Assembly: GCF_011752565.1 (NCBI RefSeq)
Contig: NZ_VWXK01000017.1
Location: 62,001-126,000, forward strand
DNA length: 64,000 nt
Direction: 5' to 3'
DNA from: Pantoea sp. Ap-967
Lineage (GTDB): Bacteria > Pseudomonadota > Gammaproteobacteria > Pseudomonadales > Pseudomonadaceae
The notes beneath the pieces are model-generated. The model saw nothing but the letters and a program-made list of their open reading frames with translations. It was not told the DNA's origin and made no database searches. This document shows positions 43,172-51,841 of this stretch, piece by piece. Made by a program: the position numbers and the translations under genes. How positions within the stretch are numbered: position 1 is the stretch's first letter; each line of letters opens with the position of its first letter.

Positions 43172-43193
43172 TACATAACCAAATGGTTATGTA
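43172..43193. promoter_or_regulatory. PcaQ-type LysR operator upstream of pcaH
   Basis: Two perfect 10-bp arms, TACATAACCA and TGGTTATGTA, flank a central AA. The core ATAACC-AAAT-GGTTAT agrees with the PcaQ consensus ATAACC-N4-GGTTAA known from rhizobia. It lies between pcaH and the zinc peptidase gene at 43258. Confidence 0.72.
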
Positions 43194-43257
43194 CTACGCC
43201 CTTTGGTGGCGCTGATCTAATCTTTAACCTCATGTTTCACGTTTCCGGGAGCACTTC

Positions 43258-44151
43258 ATGGAATGGCGAAAAGGCCGGCGCAGCGACAATGTGGTCGATG
43301 CCCGAGGCGAAGGTGGTGGCGGCGGTGGCATGCGTTTTGGCGGTGGCAAAGGGCTTGGCCTGGGGGCAATCCTGCTGATCGTCGGCATCGGCTGGCTGAC
43401 CGGGCAGGACCCGTTGCAGATCCTTGGCCAGCTCACCGGGCAGATGGAACAACAGCAGCAACGTGCAGCGCCCAGCGGCGCTGGCGGCAATGCGCCGCCG
43501 GCCAACGACGAGCAGGCACAGTTCGTCGCCTCGATCCTGGGCGACACCGAAGACACCTGGAAGGCGCTGTTCGCCCAGGCCGGCAAGCAATACCGCGACC
43601 CCAAGCTGGTGCTGTTCAGCGGCCAGGTGAGTTCGGCCTGCGGCTTTGCCACGGCGGCGGTCGGGCCGTTCTACTGCCCGGCAGACCAGCGGGTGTACCT
43701 GGACATGGCGTTCTTCCGCGAAATGGAAACACGCTTCGCCGCCGCCGGTGACTTCGCCCAGGCCTACGTGATCGCCCACGAAATCGGCCACCATGTGCAG
43801 ACCCTGCTGGGGGTGCCGGCGAAGATCGATGCCGCGCAGCGCAGTGGCCAGCGCCTGAAGGGCGACAACGGCCTGCTGGTGCGCCAGGAGCTGCAAGCCG
43901 ACTGCCTGGCCGGGGTGTGGGCCTACCAGGCGCAAAAGCGCCTGAACTGGCTGGAGCCTGGGGATATCGAAGAAGCACTGAACGCGGCCAATGCTATCGG
44001 CGATGACCGGCTGCAGCAACAGAGCCAGGGGCGCGTGGTGCCCGATTCGTTCACCCATGGCACCTCGGCGCAGCGGGTGCACTGGTTCAAGGCTGGGTTT
44101 GCCAATGGCAATGTGAACAGCTGCGATACGTTTGGGGCGCGTAGCCTTTGA
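43258..44151 (+). CDS. YpfJ-family neutral zinc metallopeptidase
   Basis: The 297-residue protein has a glycine-rich N-terminus, a single membrane segment (LGAILLIVGIGWLTG, residues about 35-50) and a metallopeptidase domain with the zinc motif AHEIGHHVQTLLG. LQADCLAGVWAYQ carries a further acidic metal ligand. It would be anchored with its catalytic domain in the periplasm. Substrate unknown. It is divergent from pcaHG. Confidence 0.85.
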   Translation: MEWRKGRRSDNVVDARGEGGGGGGMRFGGGKGLGLGAILLIVGIGWLTGQDPLQILGQLTGQMEQQQQRAAPSGAGGNAPPANDEQAQFVASILGDTEDTWKALFAQAGKQYRDPKLVLFSGQVSSACGFATAAVGPFYCPADQRVYLDMAFFREMETRFAAAGDFAQAYVIAHEIGHHVQTLLGVPAKIDAAQRSGQRLKGDNGLLVRQELQADCLAGVWAYQAQKRLNWLEPGDIEEALNAANAIGDDRLQQQSQGRVVPDSFTHGTSAQRVHWFKAGFANGNVNSCDTFGARSL

Positions 44152-44160
44152 ATGTGTAGG

Positions 44161-44261
44161 GGGCCGCTTTGCGGCCCATCGCGAGCTGCGCTCGCTCCTA
44201 CCGGAAGCGTATCCCCCCTGTAGGAGCGAGCGCAGCTCGCGATGGGCTGCGACGCAGCCCC
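44161..44261. repeat. Type B repeat with arms in swapped order
   Basis: GGGCCGCTTTGCGGCCCATC leading to CTCGCTCCTACC comes first, then GTAGGAGCGAGCGCAGCTCG leading to GCAGCCCC. The arms point away from each other, unlike the copies at 13213, 28126, 33214 and 58025. Confidence 0.8.
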
Positions 44262-44399
44262 TGTTACAAATCACCTGCAAAAGCGTTTCAGCTTTCCGCT
44301 CCCCGTGCCGATAACTGCTGCACGAATCAGCAGGCCCCAGAAGAACAACGCCCTGCGATCGAAGATCAAGTGAGCGAACGAATTTTCTGGAGAGCGTGC

Positions 44400-46319
44400 A
44401 TGAACAGCTGGTTTGCCAATATCAGCGTCAACCTCAAACTCGGCCTGGGCTTCGGCCTGGTGCTGGTGCTTACCGGCCTGCTGGCCCTGACCGGCTGGAC
44501 CAGCCTGGGCAGCCTCATCGACCGCAGCAACTGGATGGGCGACATCGGCCAGCTCAACAAAGACCTGACCGACCTGCGCGTCGCGCGCCTGCAATACATG
44601 ATCGCCAATGGCGACGATACCGCAGCAGCCAACACCCAGGCCAAGCTCGATGCCTTCAGCAAACAGCAGCAATACCTGGTCAGCACCTTCACAAGCCCGG
44701 CCAACGTCGTGCTGCTCAAGGAGCTGGGGCAGACCATCGACCAGTACAAGGTGTCGCTGAGCAAGATGCGCGCCGGCTACAAGAACTCCCAGGCTGCCCG
44801 TGAGGCGATGAACGTGCTGGCGGCCAAGGCCGATGGCGCCATGGACACCCTGAGCCAGGACGTGATGTCGCGCCCTGAAGCCGACAGCGTGCGCCTGGCC
44901 CAGTACCAGCTGATCAGCAAGGCGCGCCAGCAACTGCTACAAGTGCGCATCGACGTGCGCGGCTACATTGCCGACAACACCGCCGCCAACGAGCAAGCCG
45001 CGCTGCGCCAGCTCGACGCTGCCCTGGCGGAAATCGACAGCCTCAAGCGCCAGCTGCCGGCCGAAACCACCCAGGTGCAGCAGTTCGAGCAGTCGGTGTT
45101 GGCCTACCGCGATGCCGTGCGCCAATTCCGCGATGCGGTTGCCGAAATCACCACGGCGCGTGCGGAAATGACCGTGCAGGGCGCCGACATCGTCAAGCGC
45201 AGCGACGCGCTGTACAAGATCCAGTTGGAGCGCCGCGACGCCGAAAGTGCCCAGGCCCGCAGCCTGCAGATCATCGCCACGCTGCTGGCACTGCTGGCCG
45301 GGGTGATTGCCGCCGTGGTCATCACCCGCCAGATCACCCGCCCGCTGCACGATACCCTCAAGGCCGTGGAGCGCATTGCCAGTGGCGACCTGACCCACGA
45401 CCTGCGCATCATCCGCCGCGACGAAATCGGTGTGTTGCAGCAAGGCATCGCGCGCATGGGCACCACCCTGCGCGAGCTGATCAGCGGTATCCGTGACGGC
45501 GTCACCCAGATCGCCAGCGCCGCCGAGGAACTGTCGGCGGTCACCGAGCAGACCAGCGCCGGTGCCAACAGCCAGAAAGTGGAAACCGACCAGGTGGCCA
45601 CCGCCATGCATGAAATGGCCGCCACCGTGCAGGAAGTGGCGCGCAACGCCGAGCAGGCCTCCCATGCCGCCACCGGCGCCGACGAGCAAGCCCGCGCCGG
45701 TGACCGCGTGGTGGCCGAGGCAATCAGCCAGATCGAACGCCTGGCCGAGGAAGTGCAGCGTTCCACCGAGGCCATGAACCTGCTGCAGCAGGAAAGCCAG
45801 AAGATCGGCAGCGTCATGGACGTGATCAAGTCGGTGGCCGAACAAACCAACCTGCTGGCGCTTAACGCCGCGATCGAAGCGGCCCGTGCCGGTGAAGCCG
45901 GCCGTGGCTTTGCCGTGGTCGCCGACGAAGTGCGTGGCCTGGCCCAGCGCACGCAGAAATCCACCGAGGAGATCGAGGAACTGGTGGCCGGCCTGCAGCA
46001 CGGCACCCAGCAGGTGGCCAATGCCATGCAGGGCAGCCGCACCCTCACCGACAGCAGTGTGGAGCTGGCACGCAAGGCGGGCACCTCGCTGGAAAACATC
46101 ACCAGCACGGTGTCGAGCATCCAGTCGATGAACCAGCAGATTGCCGCGGCGGCCGAGCAGCAAAGTGCGGTGGCTGAGGAGATCAGCCGCAGCATCCTCA
46201 ACGTGCGCGATGTGTCGGAGCAGACGGCGGCGGCCAGTGATGAGACGGCGGCATCCAGCGTGGAGCTGGCGCGTTTGGGCGGGCACCTGCAGACGTTGGT
46301 GAGCCAGTTCCGCGTCTGA
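44400..46319 (+). CDS. mcpS: Methyl-accepting chemotaxis receptor for TCA intermediates (McpS)
   Basis: The protein has 639 residues from ATG 44400. The first membrane helix is near residues 12-34, and a periplasmic region of about 260 residues, the size of a helical bimodular (HBM) domain, follows. A second helix (about 296-318), a HAMP domain, and a signalling tip containing VAEQTNLLALNAAIEAARAG complete it. From memory it matches P. putida McpS (PP_4658) in length and place; McpS binds malate, succinate, fumarate, citrate and related acids. That identity is inferred, not computed. Confidence 0.85.
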   Translation: MNSWFANISVNLKLGLGFGLVLVLTGLLALTGWTSLGSLIDRSNWMGDIGQLNKDLTDLRVARLQYMIANGDDTAAANTQAKLDAFSKQQQYLVSTFTSPANVVLLKELGQTIDQYKVSLSKMRAGYKNSQAAREAMNVLAAKADGAMDTLSQDVMSRPEADSVRLAQYQLISKARQQLLQVRIDVRGYIADNTAANEQAALRQLDAALAEIDSLKRQLPAETTQVQQFEQSVLAYRDAVRQFRDAVAEITTARAEMTVQGADIVKRSDALYKIQLERRDAESAQARSLQIIATLLALLAGVIAAVVITRQITRPLHDTLKAVERIASGDLTHDLRIIRRDEIGVLQQGIARMGTTLRELISGIRDGVTQIASAAEELSAVTEQTSAGANSQKVETDQVATAMHEMAATVQEVARNAEQASHAATGADEQARAGDRVVAEAISQIERLAEEVQRSTEAMNLLQQESQKIGSVMDVIKSVAEQTNLLALNAAIEAARAGEAGRGFAVVADEVRGLAQRTQKSTEEIEELVAGLQHGTQQVANAMQGSRTLTDSSVELARKAGTSLENITSTVSSIQSMNQQIAAAAEQQSAVAEEISRSILNVRDVSEQTAAASDETAASSVELARLGGHLQTLVSQFRV

Positions 46320-46374
46320 CCTGAAGCCCGCTCCCACAGGGCCAGCGCAACATTCACACCCTGCGCCGTACCTC

Positions 46375-46406
46375 TGTAGGAGCGGGCTTGCCCCGCGAAA
46401 GGGCCA
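46375..46406. repeat. REP element (single copy)
   Basis: TGTAGGAGCGGGCTTGCCCC followed by GCGAAAGGGCCA is a REP copy just before the 3' end of ggt, between convergent mcpS and ggt. Confidence 0.85.
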
Positions 46407-46414
46407 GCCAAGAG

Positions 46415-48082
46415 CTACTTGACGATCATCCCCACCCCACGCCCACGCGGATCGGAAGCGGTTTCAATCTTCCCCCCCTCCACCCGAATCGCCTGGATAT
46501 CGCCCATCTCCCAGCCCTGGTCCTCCAGCACATACCCCATCTTCTTCAGCTCCTCAGCCACTGGCCCGGTCAGCGGCGCGTAGCTGTCGAAGTAAATGGT
46601 GTCCTTGGGCAGCAACTGGTGGTGTACCCGCTGCGCCGCCACGGCCTTCTCCAGCGGCATGCCGTAGTCGTACAGGTTGTTCATCACCTGGAAGATCGAG
46701 GTGAAGATCCGCGAACCGCCCGGTGTGCCGATCACCAGCTCGACCTTGCCATCGCGGGTCATCAGGCTCGGGCTCATCGACGACAGCATGCGTTTGCCCG
46801 GCGCGATGGCATTGGCATCACCGCCCACCACGCCAAAGGCGTTGGCCGTACCGGGCTTGGCGCTGAAATCGTCCATTTCGTCGTTGAGCAGGAAGCCTGC
46901 GCCTTTCACCACCACGCCGCTGCCGTAGTCGAGGTTGAGGGTGTAGGTGTTGCTGACCGCGTTGCCCTGCTGGTCGACGATGGAGAAGTGCGTGGTTTGG
47001 TGTGGCTCCAGCCCAGGCTTGACCTGGTCGGTGGCGGAAATGGCTTTCGGGTTGACCTGGGCGGCGCGCTTGGCCAGGTAGTCCTTGGCCACCAGCTGGT
47101 CGACCGGCACCTTGGTGAAGGCCGGGTCGCCAAGGTAGTCGGCGCGGTCGGCGAACACCCGTTTTTCAATTTCGGCCAGCAGGTGGATGTATTGCGCCGA
47201 GTTGTGCGCCACGCCCTTGAAGTCAGCGGCGCGGTCTTCCTTGATGCCCAGCAGCTGGGCCAGGGCCACGCCGCCAGAGCTGGGTGGCGGCGCGGTGTAG
47301 ACCACATTGCCGCGCCAGCTCAGGGCCATTGGCTCGCGCCACACGGCCTTGTAGTCCTTGAGGTCCTGCTTGCTGATCAGGCCTTTGTCGGCCTGCATCT
47401 GCGCCACCAGCAGGTCGGCGGTCTTACCCTGGTAGAACTCGCTGACGCCCTTGTCGGCGATGCGTTCCAAGGTCTGCGCCAGCTCCGGCTGCTTGAACAG
47501 CTCGCCCACTTTCAGGGAACCGAAGTAGTCGTTGAAGTTGGTGGCGGTCTTGAACAGGCCCTGGGCATCGTTGCGGTACTGGTACTGCTTTTCAGCCACC
47601 TTGAAGCCGTTCTTGGCGTAGCCGATGGCCGGCGTCAGCAGTTCGCTCCAGGGCAGCTTGCCGAACTTGCGGTGGGCCTCCCACAGGCCCATCACCGTGC
47701 CGGGCACGCCTGCAGCGCGCACACCCACCAGGCTGAGGTTCTCGATCACCTCGCCCTTGGCGTCCAGGTACATGTTGCGGGTGGCTGCCTTGGGCGCCAC
47801 TTCGCGGTAATCGAGGAAGTAGGCCTTGCCGTTGACGAACAAGGTCATGAAGCCACCACCGCCGATGTTGCCCGCCTCGGGGTAGGTCACCGCCAGGGTG
47901 AAGGCAGTGGCCACGGCAGCGTCCACCGCGTTACCCCCCTTTTTCAGGATATCGGCGGCAACCTGTGCACCATATTGATCGGGGGCGGCGACCGCGCCGC
48001 CCTCCAGCGTGGCGGCGAAGGTCGTGGAACAGCTCAGGAGCGCGGCGGCCAGGGCCAGGTACTGGAACGGGACAATACGCAT
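46415..48082 (-). CDS. ggt: Gamma-glutamyltranspeptidase
   Basis: The protein has 555 residues from ATG 48082, with a signal peptide (MRIVPFQYLALAAALLSCSTTFA). The self-cleavage site and catalytic Thr are in PHQTTHFSIVDQQGNA, and LLNDEMDDFSAKPG and IGTPGGSRIFTS are the conserved small-subunit motifs. It hydrolyses glutathione and gamma-glutamyl compounds in the periplasm. An upstream in-frame start at 48145 would spoil the signal peptide. Confidence 0.94.
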   Translation of the reverse strand: MRIVPFQYLALAAALLSCSTTFAATLEGGAVAAPDQYGAQVAADILKKGGNAVDAAVATAFTLAVTYPEAGNIGGGGFMTLFVNGKAYFLDYREVAPKAATRNMYLDAKGEVIENLSLVGVRAAGVPGTVMGLWEAHRKFGKLPWSELLTPAIGYAKNGFKVAEKQYQYRNDAQGLFKTATNFNDYFGSLKVGELFKQPELAQTLERIADKGVSEFYQGKTADLLVAQMQADKGLISKQDLKDYKAVWREPMALSWRGNVVYTAPPPSSGGVALAQLLGIKEDRAADFKGVAHNSAQYIHLLAEIEKRVFADRADYLGDPAFTKVPVDQLVAKDYLAKRAAQVNPKAISATDQVKPGLEPHQTTHFSIVDQQGNAVSNTYTLNLDYGSGVVVKGAGFLLNDEMDDFSAKPGTANAFGVVGGDANAIAPGKRMLSSMSPSLMTRDGKVELVIGTPGGSRIFTSIFQVMNNLYDYGMPLEKAVAAQRVHHQLLPKDTIYFDSYAPLTGPVAEELKKMGYVLEDQGWEMGDIQAIRVEGGKIETASDPRGRGVGMIVK

Positions 48083-48199
48083 GACACTTCCTTGGTGTTG
48101 TTTTTGTTGAGCAGTCAGTAAGGCCGAAGCGTATCGACTGTGCAATCAACCGTGGGAAGTTTCGCCGCCTGTGGGCAGGCGCTGTCGCGTTCAGGCAAC

Positions 48200-49096
48200 T
48201 CAGCAGGCGTACATCGCCAACTTGCGCTGGATGAAATCGAGAAAGCACTGGATGCGCAGGGCCAGTTGCGTGTTGCGGTAGTACACCGCATGGATGGGCT
48301 GGCGGTAGCCGTTGTTGGCTTCGCCCAGCAGCACCTGGAGGCGGCCGCTGCGGATGTCTTCGTGGGTCATGAAGTGCGACAGGCTGACGATGCCCTCCCC
48401 GGCCAGCGCCAGCTGGCGCAGGGTTTCGCCACTGGAGGCAAGCAGCGCCGGGCGAATGCTCCAGCGGTCGCCCTGGGCATGGCGCAGGGGCCACTGGTTG
48501 AGCGATTCCGGCTGGCTGAAACCCAGCAGGCAATGCTGGTTCAGGTCTTCGACCTGCTGCGGCGTGCCGTGTTGCTCAAGGTACGCCGGGCTTGCCAGCA
48601 CCTGCACCGGGCTGCAGCCCAGGGCGCGTGCATGCAGGCTGGAGTCGGCCAGTTCACCGATGCGAATGGCAACGTCAGTGCTCTGCTCCAGCAAGTCGAT
48701 GATCAGGTCGTCGGTGTTGAGTTCCAGCTCGATGCCGGGGTACTGGCGGCGAAACTCACCGATCCACGGCAAGATGGCATGCAGCATGAACGGCGCGGCG
48801 GCGTTGATGCGCAGGCGCCCGGACGGGGTCTGGCGGTTCATCGACAGGCGCTCTTCCATCTCGTCCATCTGTTCCAGCACCCGGCGTGCGCGTTCGAGGA
48901 AGAAGCGGCCCTCTTCGGTGAGGTCCATGCGCCGGGTGGTGCGGTTGACCAGGGTGGTGCCGAGCTTGGCCTCCAGGCGTGACAACGTGCGGCTGACGGC
49001 CGATGGGGTTTGGCCCATCAGCTCGGCGGCAGCGGAGATCGAACCGCAGTCGATGACGGCGACGAATACCTGGAGTTCTTCGGATCGGGTTTTCAC
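48200..49096 (-). CDS. LysR-family regulator
   Basis: The 298-residue protein has the helix-turn-helix SISAAAELMGQTPSAVSRTL and a LysR effector domain. It lies 117 bp upstream of ggt on the same strand, and the next gene on the other side is mdaB. It may control either neighbour, or distant genes; nothing in the sequence decides. Confidence 0.85.
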   Translation of the reverse strand: MKTRSEELQVFVAVIDCGSISAAAELMGQTPSAVSRTLSRLEAKLGTTLVNRTTRRMDLTEEGRFFLERARRVLEQMDEMEERLSMNRQTPSGRLRINAAAPFMLHAILPWIGEFRRQYPGIELELNTDDLIIDLLEQSTDVAIRIGELADSSLHARALGCSPVQVLASPAYLEQHGTPQQVEDLNQHCLLGFSQPESLNQWPLRHAQGDRWSIRPALLASSGETLRQLALAGEGIVSLSHFMTHEDIRSGRLQVLLGEANNGYRQPIHAVYYRNTQLALRIQCFLDFIQRKLAMYAC

Positions 49097-49162
49097 GGCG
49101 GGGGCCTGTGAGGGGGTGTGGTGGGATTAGATAGTGGTTGGCGGTTGCACGTCCAGTGGTAG

Positions 49163-49254
49163 CTGTACCGGCCTCTTCGCGGGGCAAGCCCGCTCCTACA
49201 AGGCCGTCGTATAGCCTGTAGGAGCGGGCTTGCCTCGCGAAAGGGCCGGTACAG
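49163..49254. repeat. REP pair (inverted)
   Basis: CTGTACCGGCCTCTTCGCGG and the opposite GCGAAAGGGCCGGTACAG frame two REP copies, with one base change in the right copy. The pair lies between the LysR gene and mdaB. Confidence 0.88.
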
Positions 49255-49262
49255 GCAACAAA

Positions 49263-49853
49263 TCACTCCGCCTTGCCAAACACCTTGTCCAGGTGCGCCT
49301 CATAGGCCGCCAAGGCTGCCGGCACATCGGGCCGCTTCATCACATCCACCGCCAGGAACGTCGGCAGCCCGGCCATGCCGAGGAACTGGTTGGCCTTGTG
49401 GAACGGGAAATACACCGCATCCACACCTTTGCCTTCGAAGAAATCACTCGGGTCGTCGAACGCCTGCTGCGGTGCGTTCCAGGTCAGCGACAACATGTAT
49501 TGCTTGCCCTGCACCAGGCCGCCACTGCCGTACTTCTGCGAATGGTCCGAGCGGGTGCGGCCATCGTTGGCGTAGAGGCTACCGTGGCCGGCGGTGAACA
49601 CATCGTCGACGTACTTCTTCACGGTCCACGGCGCGCCCATCCACCAACCCGGCATCTGGTAGATGATCACGTCGGCCCAGAGGAATTTCTCCACCTCGGC
49701 CTGGGCATCGTAGCCACCGTCGATGAAGGTCTGCTGCACGTCGTAGCCGGCGCGGTCCAGGTGGGCCAGCGCGGCGTCGTGCAGGGTCTGGTTCAAGCGC
49801 CCGTCGGAATGGGCGAACTGTTTGCCACCATTGAGCAGAAGGATCTTTTTCAT
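49263..49853 (-). CDS. mdaB: NAD(P)H:quinone reductase, MdaB type
   Basis: The 196-residue protein starts MKKILLLNGGKQFAHSDGRL and contains YQMPGWWMGAPWTVKKYVDD, both typical of MdaB/Kef-type FAD quinone reductases. It reduces quinones by two electrons and protects from redox cycling. A divergent ygiN-type gene lies across 170 bp, and the two families act together in E. coli. A TTGAC-CTGAA-GTCAA repeat sits in between. Confidence 0.9.
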   Translation of the reverse strand: MKKILLLNGGKQFAHSDGRLNQTLHDAALAHLDRAGYDVQQTFIDGGYDAQAEVEKFLWADVIIYQMPGWWMGAPWTVKKYVDDVFTAGHGSLYANDGRTRSDHSQKYGSGGLVQGKQYMLSLTWNAPQQAFDDPSDFFEGKGVDAVYFPFHKANQFLGMAGLPTFLAVDVMKRPDVPAALAAYEAHLDKVFGKAE

Positions 49854-49941
49854 GCTGGCCTCCCGGGCCGGGTCAGAAATTCAGGCCGGCAGGTTAGAGG
49901 CTCACGGGGACGGGATACAGCAGGTGCGGAGCAAAATACAA

Positions 49942-49956
49942 TTGACCTGAAGTCAA
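49942..49956. promoter_or_regulatory. Inverted repeat between mdaB and ygiN
   Basis: TTGAC-CTGAA-GTCAA has perfect 5-bp arms in the shared promoter region and includes a TTGACC that could be a -35 element. It may bind a redox-responsive regulator. Confidence 0.4.
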
Positions 49957-50023
49957 CAATGCACACTCCATTATTGCCGTAGAATCGGTTCACCCCTTCA
50001 TTGTCGTTTTACGAGAACCCCTC

Positions 50024-50338
50024 ATGAACGAGCAACACGCATTCATCCTCAAGGCCAAGACCCGCCCGGAAATGGCCGAAGCCTTCGAAACCCTGTTCCG
50101 CGCCTATGTCGAGCCGAGCCGCCAGGAACCGGGCTGCATCGAATACCACATGCTGCGCGACCAGCAGGACCCGAGCCTGTTCGTGTTCTTCGAGGTGTGG
50201 GCCAGCAAGGCGGCGCTGGATACCCACTCCGCCCTGCCGCACATGGTCGAGTTCTTCGAAAACCGCATGGACTACCTTGAGCGCGATTTCGATATCCAGC
50301 CGATCGTGATGCTCAGCGCCTCATCCGCTAACCGTTGA
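50024..50338 (+). CDS. ygiN: Antibiotic biosynthesis monooxygenase family (YgiN-like)
   Basis: The 104-residue protein has the ABM pattern: FETLFRAYVEPSRQEPGCIE, then YHMLRDQQDPSLFVFFEVWAS, then AALDTHSALPHM. YgiN proteins oxidise quinols and work with MdaB in a quinone redox cycle. It is divergent from mdaB, which supports this role. Its stop overlaps the convergent TSUP gene by 11 bp. Confidence 0.8.
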   Translation: MNEQHAFILKAKTRPEMAEAFETLFRAYVEPSRQEPGCIEYHMLRDQQDPSLFVFFEVWASKAALDTHSALPHMVEFFENRMDYLERDFDIQPIVMLSASSANR

Positions 50339-51092
50339 TCAGCAAATGGCCGCCCAGCGCGGCCAGGCCGATGAAGAAGCAGCGCTTGAACAGCGCTGCG
50401 CTGATGCGCTGGCGCAGCCACTGGCCAGCCAGCATGCCCAGCAGGGCCGGCGCCAGCATCAGCAAAGAGGCACCCAAGGCCTGCCCTCCCAGGGCATCCT
50501 GGCCAGCCAGGCCTACCGCCAGTGCCAGGGTCGACACCGTGAACGACAGGCCCAGGGCCTGGATCATTTCGTCGCGGCTCAAGCCCAGGCTCTGCAAGTA
50601 GGGCACTGCCGGCATCACGAACACACCGGTTGCCGCCGTGACCACGCCGGTGACCAGGCCACAGAGCGGCCCCAGCCAGCGTTCCTTTTCCGCGGCCACG
50701 CGCAAGCTCGGCCCCGCCAACCCGTATAGCGCATAAACCACCAGTGCGGCACCCAACGCATGCACTGCCCATGGCCCACTGTCGATGCCAAGCCAGACAC
50801 TGCCAAGCAGGGTCCCGGCGAAGATCATCGCCAGCATCCCCCCGAGCCTGCGCAGCAGCCCCAGCAGGTGCCCGCCGGTTGCCAACTGCCACAGGTTGGT
50901 CAGGGTCGAGGGCACGATCAGCAACGCGGCTGCTTGGGCAGGCGGCATGGCCAGCCCCAGCAGGCCCATGGCGATGGTGGGCAGCCCCAGGCCGATCACG
51001 CCCTTGACCGCGCCGGCCAGCAGAAAGGTGATGACCACCAGCAATGACAGTGCCGGGCCGATGTTGTGGTAGAACGCGATGAAGTTTTCCAT
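50328..51092 (-). CDS. TSUP/TauE-family sulfite/organosulfur exporter-like permease
   Basis: The 254-residue membrane protein has about eight segments and the TSUP repeats LLAGAVKGVIGLGLPTIAMG and CGLVTGVVTAATGVFVMPAV. Its start could be at 51092, 51101 or 51104; I used 51092 (MENFIAFYHN). The family exports sulfite, taurine breakdown products or takes up organic anions. The substrate is unknown, and neighbours give no clue. Confidence 0.8.
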   Translation of the reverse strand: MENFIAFYHNIGPALSLLVVITFLLAGAVKGVIGLGLPTIAMGLLGLAMPPAQAAALLIVPSTLTNLWQLATGGHLLGLLRRLGGMLAMIFAGTLLGSVWLGIDSGPWAVHALGAALVVYALYGLAGPSLRVAAEKERWLGPLCGLVTGVVTAATGVFVMPAVPYLQSLGLSRDEMIQALGLSFTVSTLALAVGLAGQDALGGQALGASLLMLAPALLGMLAGQWLRQRISAALFKRCFFIGLAALGGHLLING

Positions 51093-51209
51093 GGGCGCCA
51101 TCATGGCGCGAGGCGCCAGCGCTAAACAAGGGGGGAGCGTGCAAGCCGCTTGCAGCGTGCGCCGGGGAATGCTCACAATCGGCGGGTCGCACCCGAAAAG
51201 GAAATTCCC

Positions 51210-51815
51210 GTGCCCTCGATCTACCAGCTCAAACCCCGCTTCCAGGCCCTGTTGCGCCCTGCTGTGCAGCGCCTGCACGCCCGTGGCGTCAGCGCCAACC
51301 AGGTCACCCTTGGCGCCGCCCTGGTGTCGGTACTGCTGGGCCTGCTGCTCGCGGCTTTCAGCCACATCACCTGGCTGTTCCTGCTGGTTCCGGTGTGGAT
51401 GCTGCTGCGCATGGCCTTCAACGCCGTCGACGGCATGCTCGCCCGTGAATTCGGCCAACAGACCCGCCTTGGCGCCTACCTCAACGAACTCTGCGACCTG
51501 GTGGCCGATGCCGCCCTGTACCTGCCCTTCGCCCTGGTGGCAGGCATTTCGCCGGCCCTGGTGGTGCTGGTGGTGATTGCCGCGCTGATCAGCGAATACG
51601 CCGGCGTCATGGGCCCGCTGGCCGGTGCGTCACGGCGCTACGACGGGCCGATGGGCAAGAGCGACCGGGCCTTCGCCTTCGGCGTGCTGGGCTTCGGGGT
51701 GGCCCTGGGGCTGCTCAACGCCAGTTGGAGCAACGGCCTGCTGGTGGTCATTCTGCTGCTCTCGCTCTATACCCTGTACAACCGGGTTCGCCAGGGCCTG
51801 GCTGAACTTCGCTGA
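51210..51815 (+). CDS. CDP-alcohol phosphatidyltransferase family protein (YnbA-like)
   Basis: The protein has 201 residues from a GTG start with AAAAGGAA just upstream, and six hydrophobic segments. The family motif is NAVDGMLAREFGQQTRLGAY plus LNELCDLVAD. Compared with the D-x2-DG-x2-AR-x8-G-x3-D-x3-D consensus, two of four Asp are Asn (first and third). It leads a six-gene operon with CdsA- and PlsC-like enzymes. It would join a head-group alcohol to CDP-diacylglycerol in the inner membrane, but the acceptor is unknown and the Asn changes may alter chemistry. Confidence 0.82.
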   Translation: MPSIYQLKPRFQALLRPAVQRLHARGVSANQVTLGAALVSVLLGLLLAAFSHITWLFLLVPVWMLLRMAFNAVDGMLAREFGQQTRLGAYLNELCDLVADAALYLPFALVAGISPALVVLVVIAALISEYAGVMGPLAGASRRYDGPMGKSDRAFAFGVLGFGVALGLLNASWSNGLLVVILLLSLYTLYNRVRQGLAELR

Positions 51816-51841
51816 GCCCTTCGCCAGAAAAGGACGCTGAC

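Noticed and set aside
49942..49956. A SoxR box between mdaB and ygiN
   Set aside because: The repeat TTGAC-N5-GTCAA does not match the longer SoxR consensus with CCTCAAGT-type arms; only a generic operator is suggested.
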